From Desulfobulbaceae bacterium (lineage in GTDB: Bacteria > Desulfobacterota > Desulfobulbia > Desulfobulbales > Desulfobulbaceae): 6,446 nucleotides of DNA. Positions 1-6,115 of the stretch are shown here, piece by piece. The DNA is taken from positions 1 through 6,446 of the forward strand of contig JALXCX010000187.1 in NCBI GenBank assembly GCA_026990725.1. The letters are read 5' to 3'. Positions within the stretch are counted from its first letter, which is position 1. The number at the start of each line of letters is the position of its first letter. The notes under the pieces were generated by a model. That model worked only from the letters and a program-made list of their open reading frames with translations, did not search any database and was not told where the DNA came from. A program made the translations under genes and the position numbers.

Positions 1-1136
1 TTGCCTTTTGTGATGGTGGTGACAGCACGGACCATTGTCTGGCCGCTGGAGCAATCCCAAAACCGCTTTTTGCAGCCGGATCACACCAGGCCATAACGGG
101 TGCCCCGGATGTTATGAGACATCAGTCGCATACTGGTTATATGGTTATTTTTGGCACAGGAAAATATCTGGGCATGGCTGATCTAGGTAATGTGGATACA
201 CAGTCTGTTTATGGTATTTGGGATTGGGCACCTGATGCTTTTGATACCGGCTATCTGGGCGCAAGAATTGATAACACAACTGTTACTCCGCCCGTCGCTG
301 AACTATCCAACTGGACCCTGACTGACGTTGGGGGCAATATGGTGAACACCTTGTTGCGACAGGAAATCTGGTGTGAGGGTAATCTCACATTTGCCTGGGG
401 GACAGGGTATTTCAGGGTACCCTCTAATTACAAAGGAAACTGGGACCTGGTACAATCCAATCATCTTCCACCTGCCCATCATGTGTTTAATCAACAGGTT
501 GATGTTGATGGAGATGGTAATGACGAATATTTTTCAGTGCCTGAAGCAAATTTAGGCTGGTATTTTGACCTGCCAGGCAGGTTAACAGATAATGCCGCCA
601 ATAATCATGCTGCCTTTGTTTGTTGTGATTTTGAAAGAAAGTCGACTGATCCCAACTCGGATCTGTATAAACAGTGGCAATGTCAGAGTCCGGTTCCAGA
701 TCCGGGCGGGCGTGACCTTGGGGAACGGGTGACTGATGACACTATTATACGGAACAACAATGCGATAACAGTCTCGTTTATGCGTGAGGGGAACAAGTGC
801 TCCGGTGGCTTATTCTCCTTCCTGAATGAGCGAGATGCACACACTGGCGGTATGGGTACTAAAGAAGTTCTTGATGTCAATGGTGACAGGGCAATTACGC
901 CCGATGATAATCAAACAGACCCTGCTCCTGGTTCGGAGAATCCGGGACCTTTTATTGTTAGAGATACTGGTAATTCAGGTCATTTAAGCAATCCCGTTAT
1001 CACTAATAATGGTGATGGTCAAGGCAACCCAGGCGATACGGAGACCAAACATATGAGTTCCTCAACTGGTAAAATTATACCAGTTCAAGAATCAGCTGAA
1101 ACGGAAGGGTTTTATTTCTGGAAAGAAGTTAAATAA
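1..1136 (+). CDS. pilY1: PilY1/PilC-like type IV pilus-associated protein, C-terminal part (5' truncated by window)
   Basis: The frame is open from the left edge (first full codon at 3) to TAA at 1134-1136, so the start lies outside and about 377 C-terminal residues are seen. The ATG at 114 is internal: conserved PilY1-like sequence (PLF-x-A, QAIT-x-x-P) lies upstream of it. Blade-like motifs of the PilY1/Neisseria PilC beta-propeller follow in order: FGTGKYLG (150-173), YGIWD (210-224), LLRQ, GWYFDLP (555-575), GERV (720-731), CSGG, and a terminal FYFWKEVK (1110-1133) that corresponds to the usual WRE-type ending. Two acidic calcium-type loops are present, DVDGDGND (501-524) and DVNGDRAITPDD (873-908). 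A 48-residue insertion with three cysteines separates GWYFDLP from GERV. Known family role: a secreted protein at the type IVa pilus tip or outer surface, acting in pilus assembly, retraction control and adhesion, sometimes calcium-dependent. The N-terminal half, often a VWA-like domain, is not in view. Confidence 0.88.
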   Translation, partial: AFCDGGDSTDHCLAAGAIPKPLFAAGSHQAITGAPDVMRHQSHTGYMVIFGTGKYLGMADLGNVDTQSVYGIWDWAPDAFDTGYLGARIDNTTVTPPVAELSNWTLTDVGGNMVNTLLRQEIWCEGNLTFAWGTGYFRVPSNYKGNWDLVQSNHLPPAHHVFNQQVDVDGDGNDEYFSVPEANLGWYFDLPGRLTDNAANNHAAFVCCDFERKSTDPNSDLYKQWQCQSPVPDPGGRDLGERVTDDTIIRNNNAITVSFMREGNKCSGGLFSFLNERDAHTGGMGTKEVLDVNGDRAITPDDNQTDPAPGSENPGPFIVRDTGNSGHLSNPVITNNGDGQGNPGDTETKHMSSSTGKIIPVQESAETEGFYFWKEVK

Positions 1137-1161
1137 GGCTGTATGCCAGGAGTGTCAGAAT

Positions 1162-1596
1162 ATGAATAAATGTATTGATAAAAAAGGATTTTTATTTATT
1201 TCAGCTTTGTGTTTTTCCTGCTTGATCCTATTGACTGCGGGGATATTGAGTTCTGTTGAAGCTGAAGAAAATAGAGCCTCTGAGAGTATTGATTATGAAC
1301 AAGGATACTTTAATTCCATTAATTTCAATAATAAAACGATCATTATTAATGATACGGTTTACACCTTTAATAAACAAACAAGGTTTCTTTCATCCCAAGG
1401 GGTGAGTAAATCTGTTAAATCCTTCCGTAAGGATTCTGAGGTGGAATATCTTGCTGACAATAATCATTTCTTAAAAGAAATGAAGCAGGGAAAGGACTCC
1501 TCCGGCTCAGATGGAGGGTCAGGGATGACCCCTTCAGCTATTCATTCTTCCAGCCAGCAAACGATCAGGCTGGAAAATGGAGTATGGACGAACTGA
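1162..1596 (+). CDS. Small exported protein of unknown function downstream of pilY1
   Basis: This 144-residue protein starts at ATG 1162, with AGGAG at 1148-1152 and a 9-nt spacer. A signal peptide is clear: a basic start (MNKCIDKKG), a hydrophobic core at about residues 10-30, and a likely cleavage after SVEA (residue 34). The mature part has a compact beta-rich stretch at about 48-108 (pattern G-x-hydrophobic, KTIIINDTVYTF, T-R-F, a charged RKDSEVEYL turn, LKEMK). It resembles small secreted beta-barrel-like domains that I recall behind pilY1 in other deltaproteobacteria; that similarity is from memory. A Ser/Gly-rich linker (about 112-131) leads to a short tail ending ENGVWTN. The gene lies 25 nt after pilY1 and just before a terminator, so it is probably the last gene of that operon and may act in the periplasm or on the pilus. 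It could be a functional counterpart of PilY2, but no homology to PilY2 is claimed. The gene looks more AT-rich than grpE or dnaK. Confidence 0.8.
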   Translation: MNKCIDKKGFLFISALCFSCLILLTAGILSSVEAEENRASESIDYEQGYFNSINFNNKTIIINDTVYTFNKQTRFLSSQGVSKSVKSFRKDSEVEYLADNNHFLKEMKQGKDSSGSDGGSGMTPSAIHSSSQQTIRLENGVWTN

Positions 1597-1627
1597 TTCT
1601 TTTTTAAAGATTCCTACTTACTGTTAT

Positions 1628-1667
1628 AAGGGGCTATTCTGACTTGTTCAGGAGTAGCCCTTTTTGT
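1628..1667 (+). terminator. Intrinsic terminator closing the pilY1 - small exported protein operon
   Basis: GGGCTA (1631-1636) pairs with TAGCCC (1655-1660). The stem continues inward through T-G, T-A, C-G and, past one bulged G, TGA/TCA, giving about 12 pairs around a 5-nt loop (1643-1647). TTTTT follows at 1661-1665. It begins about 35 nt after the stop codon of the small exported protein. Confidence 0.88.
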
Positions 1668-1743
1668 TATTCTCACATACTGTGATTCTTTCTGGCGTTT
1701 CTTTCCAATTTGTTAAAAAAATTTCAGTTTCGCTCCCAACAAG

Positions 1744-1770
1744 TTGACGGTCTTTCTTTGCTGTGGTAAT
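1744..1770 (+). promoter_or_regulatory. Weak sigma70-type promoter candidate for the aminotransferase gene
   Basis: TTGACG (1744-1749) is a near-consensus -35. The best -10 is GGTAAT (1765-1770), preceded by an extended -10 type TG at 1762-1763, but the spacing is only 15 nt. A promoter is expected in this gap because a strong terminator lies just upstream. The exact boxes are uncertain. Confidence 0.3.
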
Positions 1771-1835
1771 GAGCAAGCTTGTCTTGTTTTTCTATTCTTA
1801 AGACCGGCTGATGTCCGGAAAAAGGAGTTTTTTTA

Positions 1836-3146
1836 ATGCGTACGGATATTGTCCATATCGGTGCTGGCGAGCTGACGTATGAGATTCGCAATATCGTCAA
1901 TGTGGGAATGAAGCTGCAGGCGCTCGGAGTTCGGGTGAACTGGGAGAATATCGGCGATCCGGTGGCCAAGGGTGAAATTATTCCCGGCTGGATGAAAGAT
2001 ATTGTTGCCGGTGCCGCGCAGGAAGACGCATCGTATGGATATTCACCAACCAAAGGTGTTCTTACGACCCGTGAATATATCACCAGGGAAACCAATGCGC
2101 TTGGCGGTGCGCAGATTACTCCTGAGGACATTATTTTTTTTAATGGCCTGGGTGATGCGATTTCAAAAATATTCGGGTTTTTAAAACGTACTGCCCGGGT
2201 CATCGTGCCGACTCCAAGCTATACAACCCATTCTTCGGCAGAAGCAGCCCATGCCGGCGACAGACCGGTAACCTATATTCTTGATCCCAAGAACAACTGG
2301 TATCCCGATCTTGGCGATATTGAAAACCATATCAAATATAATCCGGCTGTTGCCGGAATCCTGATTATTAATCCGGATAATCCGACCGGGGCTGTCTATC
2401 CGGAGCATATTTTACGTGCCATTGTCGAAATCGCAGAAAAAAATGATTTATTTATCATCTGTGACGAAGTCTATCAGAACATGGTCTATAACGGCACAAA
2501 ATCTGTTCCACTGGCGACTGTTATCGGCACAAAGGTTCCGGCTATTTCCATGCGTGGCCTCTCCAAGGAAATGCCCTGGCCCGGCGGCCGTTGTGGCTGG
2601 ATAGAGGTATATAACGGACATGATGATCCTCTGTTTGAAAAATATATAAACTCAATTTTTAATGCCAAGATGGTTGAAGTCTGCTCGACCACGTTGCCCC
2701 AGCTTGTTCTGCCCAAGATTAAAAGTCATCCTGAATACAACAATTATCTCAACGAGCGTATCAGCCGATATGAAAAGTATTCAAACATTGCCTATGATAT
2801 TTTAAAGGATGTCAAAGGTATTCTTGTGAACCGGACAAACGGTGCTTTTTATATGAGTGCCGCTTTTGAAGAAGGGTTACTGACCGACACCCAAAGCCTG
2901 CCCATAGAAAATAATGAGGTTCGCTTAACCGTGGAGAATATGGTCAGCGGTCCTGACGTGTCCCTGGATAAACGCTTTGTCTATTACCTGCTTGGTTCAA
3001 CAGGTGTGTGTGTGGTGCCGTTATCTTCGTTTGCAACCAGCCTGCAGGGCTTTCGTATTACCCTGCTTGAGCGAAACGAGGAAGAATTCATTAAAATATT
3101 CAAAACAATAGCTACCGCCATTAAGCAGTATCTAGCCTCTGCCTGA
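1836..3146 (+). CDS. PLP-dependent class I/II aminotransferase (AspC/AlaA-like fold, substrate unknown)
   Basis: This 436-residue protein has ATG at 1836, preceded by AAAGGAG (1821-1827) with an 8-nt spacer. It has the complete fold-type I aminotransferase layout: YGYSPTKG near 68-74, a phosphate-side FNGLGDA turn at 102-108, NPDNPTG at 179-185 (Asn182 near the cofactor O3'), CDEVY at 209-213 (Asp210 for the pyridine nitrogen, Tyr213), the Schiff-base Lys244 in GLSKE, the phosphate-binding Arg252 in GGRCGW, and Arg407 in GFRITLL as the likely substrate-carboxylate arginine. The K-to-R spacing of 8 matches aspartate aminotransferase. It should transfer an amino group between an amino acid and a 2-oxo acid in the cytoplasm. 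The N-terminal HIGAGELTYEIRNIV and the WPGGRCGWIEVYN segment point to a subfamily I recall from sulfate-reducing and related bacteria, without a known substrate. It is flanked by terminators and so appears monocistronic. The class call is firm; the substrate is not inferable. Confidence 0.93.
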   Translation: MRTDIVHIGAGELTYEIRNIVNVGMKLQALGVRVNWENIGDPVAKGEIIPGWMKDIVAGAAQEDASYGYSPTKGVLTTREYITRETNALGGAQITPEDIIFFNGLGDAISKIFGFLKRTARVIVPTPSYTTHSSAEAAHAGDRPVTYILDPKNNWYPDLGDIENHIKYNPAVAGILIINPDNPTGAVYPEHILRAIVEIAEKNDLFIICDEVYQNMVYNGTKSVPLATVIGTKVPAISMRGLSKEMPWPGGRCGWIEVYNGHDDPLFEKYINSIFNAKMVEVCSTTLPQLVLPKIKSHPEYNNYLNERISRYEKYSNIAYDILKDVKGILVNRTNGAFYMSAAFEEGLLTDTQSLPIENNEVRLTVENMVSGPDVSLDKRFVYYLLGSTGVCVVPLSSFATSLQGFRITLLERNEEEFIKIFKTIATAIKQYLASA

Positions 3147-3169
3147 ACGCAGAAAAAAATTTTTCTTTC

Positions 3170-3212
3170 ATACCGATGCTGCCCTGGTCCGGGTGACATC
3201 GGTATTTCCTTT
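3170..3212 (+). terminator. Intrinsic terminator after the aminotransferase gene
   Basis: ATACCGATG (3170-3178) and CATCGGTAT (3197-3205) form a perfect 9-bp stem. After a single mismatch the stem continues with TGCCC/GGGTG (3180-3184 with 3191-3195, two G-U pairs), leaving a 6-nt loop. The run that follows is TTTCCTTTT, interrupted by CC, so the U tract is moderate. The hairpin begins 24 nt after the stop codon. Confidence 0.75.
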
Positions 3213-3220
3213 TCCCTCCC

Positions 3221-3249
3221 TTGACACCATAAATTCCCATACTTATTGT
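3221..3249 (+). promoter_or_regulatory. Sigma70-type promoter candidate for grpE
   Basis: A perfect -35 box TTGACA (3221-3226) and TATTGT (3244-3249, 4 of 6) are separated by an ideal 17 nt. It sits directly after the aminotransferase terminator. Transcription would start near 3256 and leave a leader of about 160 nt before grpE. CTTGACA also resembles a heat-shock -35, and CCCAT lies at 3236-3240, but the gap between them (about 8-9 nt) is too short for a standard sigma32 promoter. Confidence 0.55.
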
Positions 3250-3276
3250 TCGTCCAGATTTGATTGTTTTATTTTT

Positions 3277-3334
3277 ATGAAAGTTGTCATTGGCTCCTGA
3301 TGTACCAGGCCGCAGCTGCGAACTTTCATTTTTC
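3277..3334 (+). promoter_or_regulatory. Terminator-like hairpin in the grpE leader (possible attenuator)
   Basis: ATGAAAGTT (3277-3285) and AACTTTCAT (3321-3329) are perfect 9-bp complements, and T4 follows, so the last stem T plus the tail reads TTTTT (3329-3333). The 35-nt loop holds its own structure: CCTG/CAGG (3296-3299 with 3306-3309) and the palindrome CGCAGCTGCG (3311-3320). It lies between the grpE promoter candidate and the grpE start, so it could attenuate transcription or shape the leader. The AT-rich stem makes it a weaker terminator than the others here. The inverted repeat is directly visible; the function is inferred. Confidence 0.45.
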
Positions 3335-3387
3335 GTTGTGGCTGGCCGACATGGTCCGGTCGTGCTGGTTTGTCTGAAAGAAGAGAT

Positions 3388-3399
3388 TGAAAATTTTCA
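3388..3399. repeat. 12-bp perfect palindrome just upstream of the grpE ribosome binding site
   Basis: TGAAAATTTTCA is self-complementary. It ends 4 nt before the AAGGAG element of grpE. It overlaps AATTTTCATTTT (3392-3403), a near copy of AACTTTCATTTT (3321-3332) that differs at one base. It could be a protein operator or an RNA pairing element; AT-rich palindromes also arise by chance. Confidence 0.4.
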
Positions 3400-3403
3400 T
3401 TTT

Positions 3404-3419
3404 AAGGAGAGCATAAGTG
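3404..3419 (+). promoter_or_regulatory. Shine-Dalgarno and GTG start that define grpE
   Basis: AAGGAG (3404-3409) lies 7 nt before GTG (3417-3419). The codon directly before this GTG is an in-frame TAA (3414-3416), so translation cannot begin further upstream. The next in-frame Met codon is residue 49, inside the coiled-coil region. The GTG start is therefore well fixed. Confidence 0.88.
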
Positions 3420-3986
3420 ACTGACGAGAAAAAAAATTCCGATCTTGACGAGGAAAATCCTGAAGTTGAGGAAGTTCTTGAGCAGGAGCAGGTAGAGGCC
3501 GCTGATGAAGGGCCTGATATTGATACGCTACTGAAGGAGCTTGAGGAAACTCGTGAAAAGATGCTGCGTGTAGCAGCTGATGCTGATAATTTCAAAAAGC
3601 GCATGGAGCGGGACAAAGAAAAACTGCTCAAATACGCAGGAGAGAATATCCTGCGTGAACTGTTAACAACAGTAGATAATCTTGACCGTGCTCTTGAGCA
3701 GGGCAGTGTGGAGGGTGGTGACCCCCAACAGAAACTTGAAGCCATGCTCGCCGGTGTTGATCTTACCCGAAAAGGTTTAGCCTCAATGCTTGAGCGGTTT
3801 AATGTGAAGCCTATTGAGGTCGTCGGTCAGCCGTTTAATCCTGAGGAAATGGACGCTCTGACCATGGAAGCTCACGATGAAATACCGGCAAATCATGTTA
3901 TTCAGGAGTTTGCTAAAGGTTTTGTTTTTAAGGACCGGGTCTTACGGCATGCGCAGGTTGTGGTTTCAAGTGGCCCGGAAGAGTGA
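3417..3986 (+). CDS. grpE: GrpE, nucleotide exchange factor of DnaK
   Basis: This 189-residue protein is close to the usual GrpE length (E. coli 197). The acidic, low-complexity N-terminus (about 1-35, rich in Glu/Asp) is typical. A long helix or coiled coil runs from about 35 to 95 with the family pattern ADADNFKKRMERDKE (54-68), which forms the dimer stalk. The C-terminal beta domain carries the GrpE signature: FNPEEMDALTM (140-150), an HDEIPANHVIQEFAKGF core (153-169) and the VLRHAQVVVS end (175-184). GrpE dimers bind the DnaK ATPase domain in the cytoplasm and drive ADP release, resetting the chaperone cycle. dnaK follows after 127 nt, as expected for a functional pair. No hrcA lies upstream; the preceding gene is an unrelated aminotransferase separated by a terminator. 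The likely control is through its own promoter and a structured leader. Confidence 0.97.
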   Translation: MTDEKKNSDLDEENPEVEEVLEQEQVEAADEGPDIDTLLKELEETREKMLRVAADADNFKKRMERDKEKLLKYAGENILRELLTTVDNLDRALEQGSVEGGDPQQKLEAMLAGVDLTRKGLASMLERFNVKPIEVVGQPFNPEEMDALTMEAHDEIPANHVIQEFAKGFVFKDRVLRHAQVVVSSGPEE

Positions 3987-4013
3987 AAAAATCTTCGTAT
4001 CTGCCGGAACTGG

Positions 4014-4042
4014 CTTGACAACAGCCGTTTCATGCGCATTGT
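4014..4042 (+). promoter_or_regulatory. Promoter candidate for dnaK (sigma70- or sigma32-like)
   Basis: TTGACA (4015-4020) followed after 16 nt by CATTGT (4037-4042) fits a sigma70 promoter with a weak -10. The same bases also read as a heat-shock form: CTTGACA (4014-4020), 13 nt, then GCGCATTG (4034-4041) compared with CCCCATNT. The 13-nt spacing suits sigma32 but the -10 match is partial. An 8-bp palindrome ATGCGCAT (4032-4039) lies within it. There is no terminator between grpE and dnaK, so read-through from grpE is also possible. Confidence 0.45.
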
Positions 4043-4091
4043 AGAAAAGCGATAATAAATAAAATATGAACAGTCTTTGTACTGTATAAAT

Positions 4092-4105
4092 AAAGGAGAC
4101 AGGAG
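4092..4105 (+). promoter_or_regulatory. Tandem Shine-Dalgarno sequences before dnaK
   Basis: Two purine-rich elements sit in a row: AAAGGAG (4092-4098) and AGGAG (4101-4105). The second has the better spacing, 8 nt to ATG 4114. Doubling fits a highly translated chaperone gene, though only one element need be used. Confidence 0.7.
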
Positions 4106-4113
4106 ATATAATC

Positions 4114-6051
4114 ATGGGAAAGATAATTGGAATAGATTTGGGCACCACCAACTCTTGTGTTGCAATTATGGACGGTGGGGAACCTAAAGTTATTGAAAAT
4201 AGCGAGGGGAACCGTACAACACCTTCTATTGTTGCGTTTGCCGATAATGGCGAACGTCTTGTTGGTCAGGTAGCCAAGCGTCAGGCCGTAACCAATCCAA
4301 CCAAAACACTGTTTGCCATCAAACGGCTTGTTGGTCGGAAGTTTACTGATGCTGAGGTAAAAAAATCGGTTGAGGTCAGTCCGTTTAATATCGTGGAAGG
4401 CCCAAACGGGGATGCCATGGTTGAGGTAGACGGCAAAAATTATTCTGCCGCGGAAATATCTGCCATGATTCTTGGCAAGATGAAACAGACCGCAGAAGAA
4501 TATCTTGGTGAGGCTGTCACTGATGCCGTTGTGACTGTCCCTGCCTATTTTAACGATGCCCAGCGTCAGGCGACAAAGGATGCAGGTAAGATTGCCGGTC
4601 TGAACGTCCAGCGGATTATTAATGAGCCGACAGCCGCATCTCTTGCCTATGGGCTTGATAAAAAGGGTGAAGAGAAAATAGCTGTCTTTGATCTTGGCGG
4701 CGGTACGTTTGATGTCTCGGTTCTTGAAATCGGTGACGGCGTTTTTGAGGTTAAATCAACCAATGGTGACACGTTTCTTGGCGGTGAAGACTTTGACATG
4801 CGGATCGTCCACTGGCTTGCTGATGAGTTTAAACGTGAGCAGGGTGTAGATCTGCGTGGTGATAAAATGGCACTGCAGCGGCTCAAGGAAGAGGCCGAAA
4901 AGGCCAAGAAAGAGCTTTCTACCGCCATGGAAACAGATATTAATCTGCCTTTTATTACCGCAGACGCGTCCGGCCCTAAACATCTCAATGTTAAATTATC
5001 CCGGGCTAAGCTTGAGTCTCTTGTTGAAGACCTTATTGATCGTTGCGAAGCTCCCTGTCTGACCGCTATTAAAGATGCCGGTATCACGGCCTCTGACATT
5101 GATGAGGTTATTCTGGTTGGCGGTATGACTCGCATGCCCAAGGTGCAGGAAAAAGTCAAAGCGATTTTTGGTAAAGATCCGCACAAGGGTGTTAACCCCG
5201 ATGAAGTTGTAGCCATTGGCGCTGCGATTCAGGGCGGCGTGTTAAAAGGTGATGTAAAAGATGTTCTTTTGCTTGATGTTACTCCGTTGTCCCTGGGTAT
5301 TGAAACTCTTGGCGGCGTGATGACCAAACTGATTGAGAAAAACACCACGGTTCCCACAAAGAAGAGCCAGGTTTTTTCTACAGCTGCCGATAATCAGCCT
5401 GCGGTATCCATTCATGTTCTGCAGGGCGAGCGTGAAATGGCCTCTGACAATAAAACCATAGGTCGTTTTGAACTGGCAGATATTCCTCCGGCCCCGCGTG
5501 GTGTGCCGCAGATTGAGGTAACTTTTGATCTTGATGCCAACGGTATTCTTCATGTTTCTGCCAAAGACATGGGGACCGGCAAAGAACAGTCCATCAAGAT
5601 TACGGCATCTTCCGGTCTGAGCGAGGAAGAGATCGAAAAAATGAAAAAGGATGCCGAGCTGCATGCGGATGAGGATAAAAAACGAAAAGAGCTTGTGGAA
5701 GCCAAAAATAATGGCGATTCCATGATTCACATGACCCAGAAGAGTTTGACCGAGCTGGGCGACAAGGTTGATGCTGAAACCAAGAGCAATGTTGAGCGTG
5801 AAATCGAAAACCTCAAAAAAGCTTTGGAAACAGATGAGCTTGAGGCAATAAAGACTGCAACTGACAACCTGACTCAGGCTTCACATAAGCTTGCCGAGTT
5901 GATGTATGCTCAGGCCTCTCAGGATCAGGGGGGTGCCGCTGGTGGAGCAGGTGGTGCCGGAGCCGCAGGTGCAGCAGGAGCCGGTGGCTCGACTGGCGGT
6001 GGCGATGACGATGATGATGTCGTTGACGCAGACTTTGAAGAGGTCAAATAA
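4114..6051 (+). CDS. dnaK: DnaK, Hsp70 molecular chaperone
   Basis: This complete 645-residue Hsp70 compares with 638 in E. coli. All three family signatures are present: IDLGTTNS (7-14), VFDLGGGTFDVSVL (191-204) and VILVGGMTRMPKVQE (332-346). Catalytic and coupling residues are intact: Lys70, Glu171 and Thr198. The hydrophobic interdomain linker VLLLDVTP is at 384-391. The substrate-binding beta domain runs to about 500, followed by the helical lid (about 503-605), a Gly/Ala-rich linker (about 607-630) and the acidic terminal DDDDDVVDADFEEVK. It binds exposed hydrophobic segments of unfolded cytoplasmic proteins in an ATP-driven cycle, with GrpE (encoded just upstream) as exchange factor. 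No dnaJ follows in this window; a J-domain partner must be encoded elsewhere. Besides the common Cys15, it has a Cys311/Cys315 pair (CEAPC) in the ATPase domain. The start at ATG 4114 is supported by tandem Shine-Dalgarno elements. Confidence 0.99.
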   Translation: MGKIIGIDLGTTNSCVAIMDGGEPKVIENSEGNRTTPSIVAFADNGERLVGQVAKRQAVTNPTKTLFAIKRLVGRKFTDAEVKKSVEVSPFNIVEGPNGDAMVEVDGKNYSAAEISAMILGKMKQTAEEYLGEAVTDAVVTVPAYFNDAQRQATKDAGKIAGLNVQRIINEPTAASLAYGLDKKGEEKIAVFDLGGGTFDVSVLEIGDGVFEVKSTNGDTFLGGEDFDMRIVHWLADEFKREQGVDLRGDKMALQRLKEEAEKAKKELSTAMETDINLPFITADASGPKHLNVKLSRAKLESLVEDLIDRCEAPCLTAIKDAGITASDIDEVILVGGMTRMPKVQEKVKAIFGKDPHKGVNPDEVVAIGAAIQGGVLKGDVKDVLLLDVTPLSLGIETLGGVMTKLIEKNTTVPTKKSQVFSTAADNQPAVSIHVLQGEREMASDNKTIGRFELADIPPAPRGVPQIEVTFDLDANGILHVSAKDMGTGKEQSIKITASSGLSEEEIEKMKKDAELHADEDKKRKELVEAKNNGDSMIHMTQKSLTELGDKVDAETKSNVEREIENLKKALETDELEAIKTATDNLTQASHKLAELMYAQASQDQGGAAGGAGGAGAAGAAGAGGSTGGGDDDDDVVDADFEEVK

Positions 6052-6076
6052 GCAGGCAGTACTGCTGAAGAACAGC

Positions 6077-6115
6077 AAAAAGGGGAGGGCAGGCAATCTG
6101 CTCTCCCCTTTTTTA
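6077..6115 (+). terminator. Strong intrinsic terminator after dnaK
   Basis: AAAAAGGGGAGGGCAG (6077-6092) pairs with CTGCTCTCCCC plus the T run (6098-6113) in a stem of up to 16 pairs with one G-U and a 5-nt loop (6093-6097). The T run is TTTTTT (6109-6114). The A tract before the stem means it may also work on the opposite strand. It ends the grpE-dnaK unit and isolates trpS. Confidence 0.93.

Noticed and set aside
1174..1230. Possible lipoprotein signal in the small exported protein (LCFSC at residues 16-20)
   Set aside because: The -3 position is Cys rather than Leu/Val/Ile, and the hydrophobic core continues well past Cys20. A standard signal peptide ending at SVEA fits better.
1673..1685. 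TCACA-TAC-TGTGA inverted repeat
   Set aside because: The half-sites have the opposite order and wrong spacing for a CRP-type site (TGTGA-N6-TCACA). It is short, with no other support.
1724..2203. Minus-strand 159-aa open frame over the 5' end of the aminotransferase gene
   Set aside because: Most of it is antisense to conserved aminotransferase codons and it has no recognisable domain.
3326..3745. Minus-strand 139-aa Ser-rich open frame over grpE
   Set aside because: It is antisense to a firm grpE gene, its composition (Ser/Arg runs) mirrors Glu/Ala/Leu codons of the other strand, and it has no recognisable domain.
3147..4113. CIRCE operator for HrcA in either chaperone gap
   Set aside because: I looked for TTAGCACTC-N9-GAGTGCTAA and close variants and saw none.
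4647..5216. Minus-strand 189-aa open frame inside dnaK
   Set aside because: It lies wholly within conserved dnaK coding sequence and is Ser/Arg/Pro-rich shadow sequence.
5242..5730. Minus-strand 162-aa open frame inside dnaK
   Set aside because: It is antisense to the dnaK substrate-binding domain, with no family resemblance and no ribosome binding site of note.
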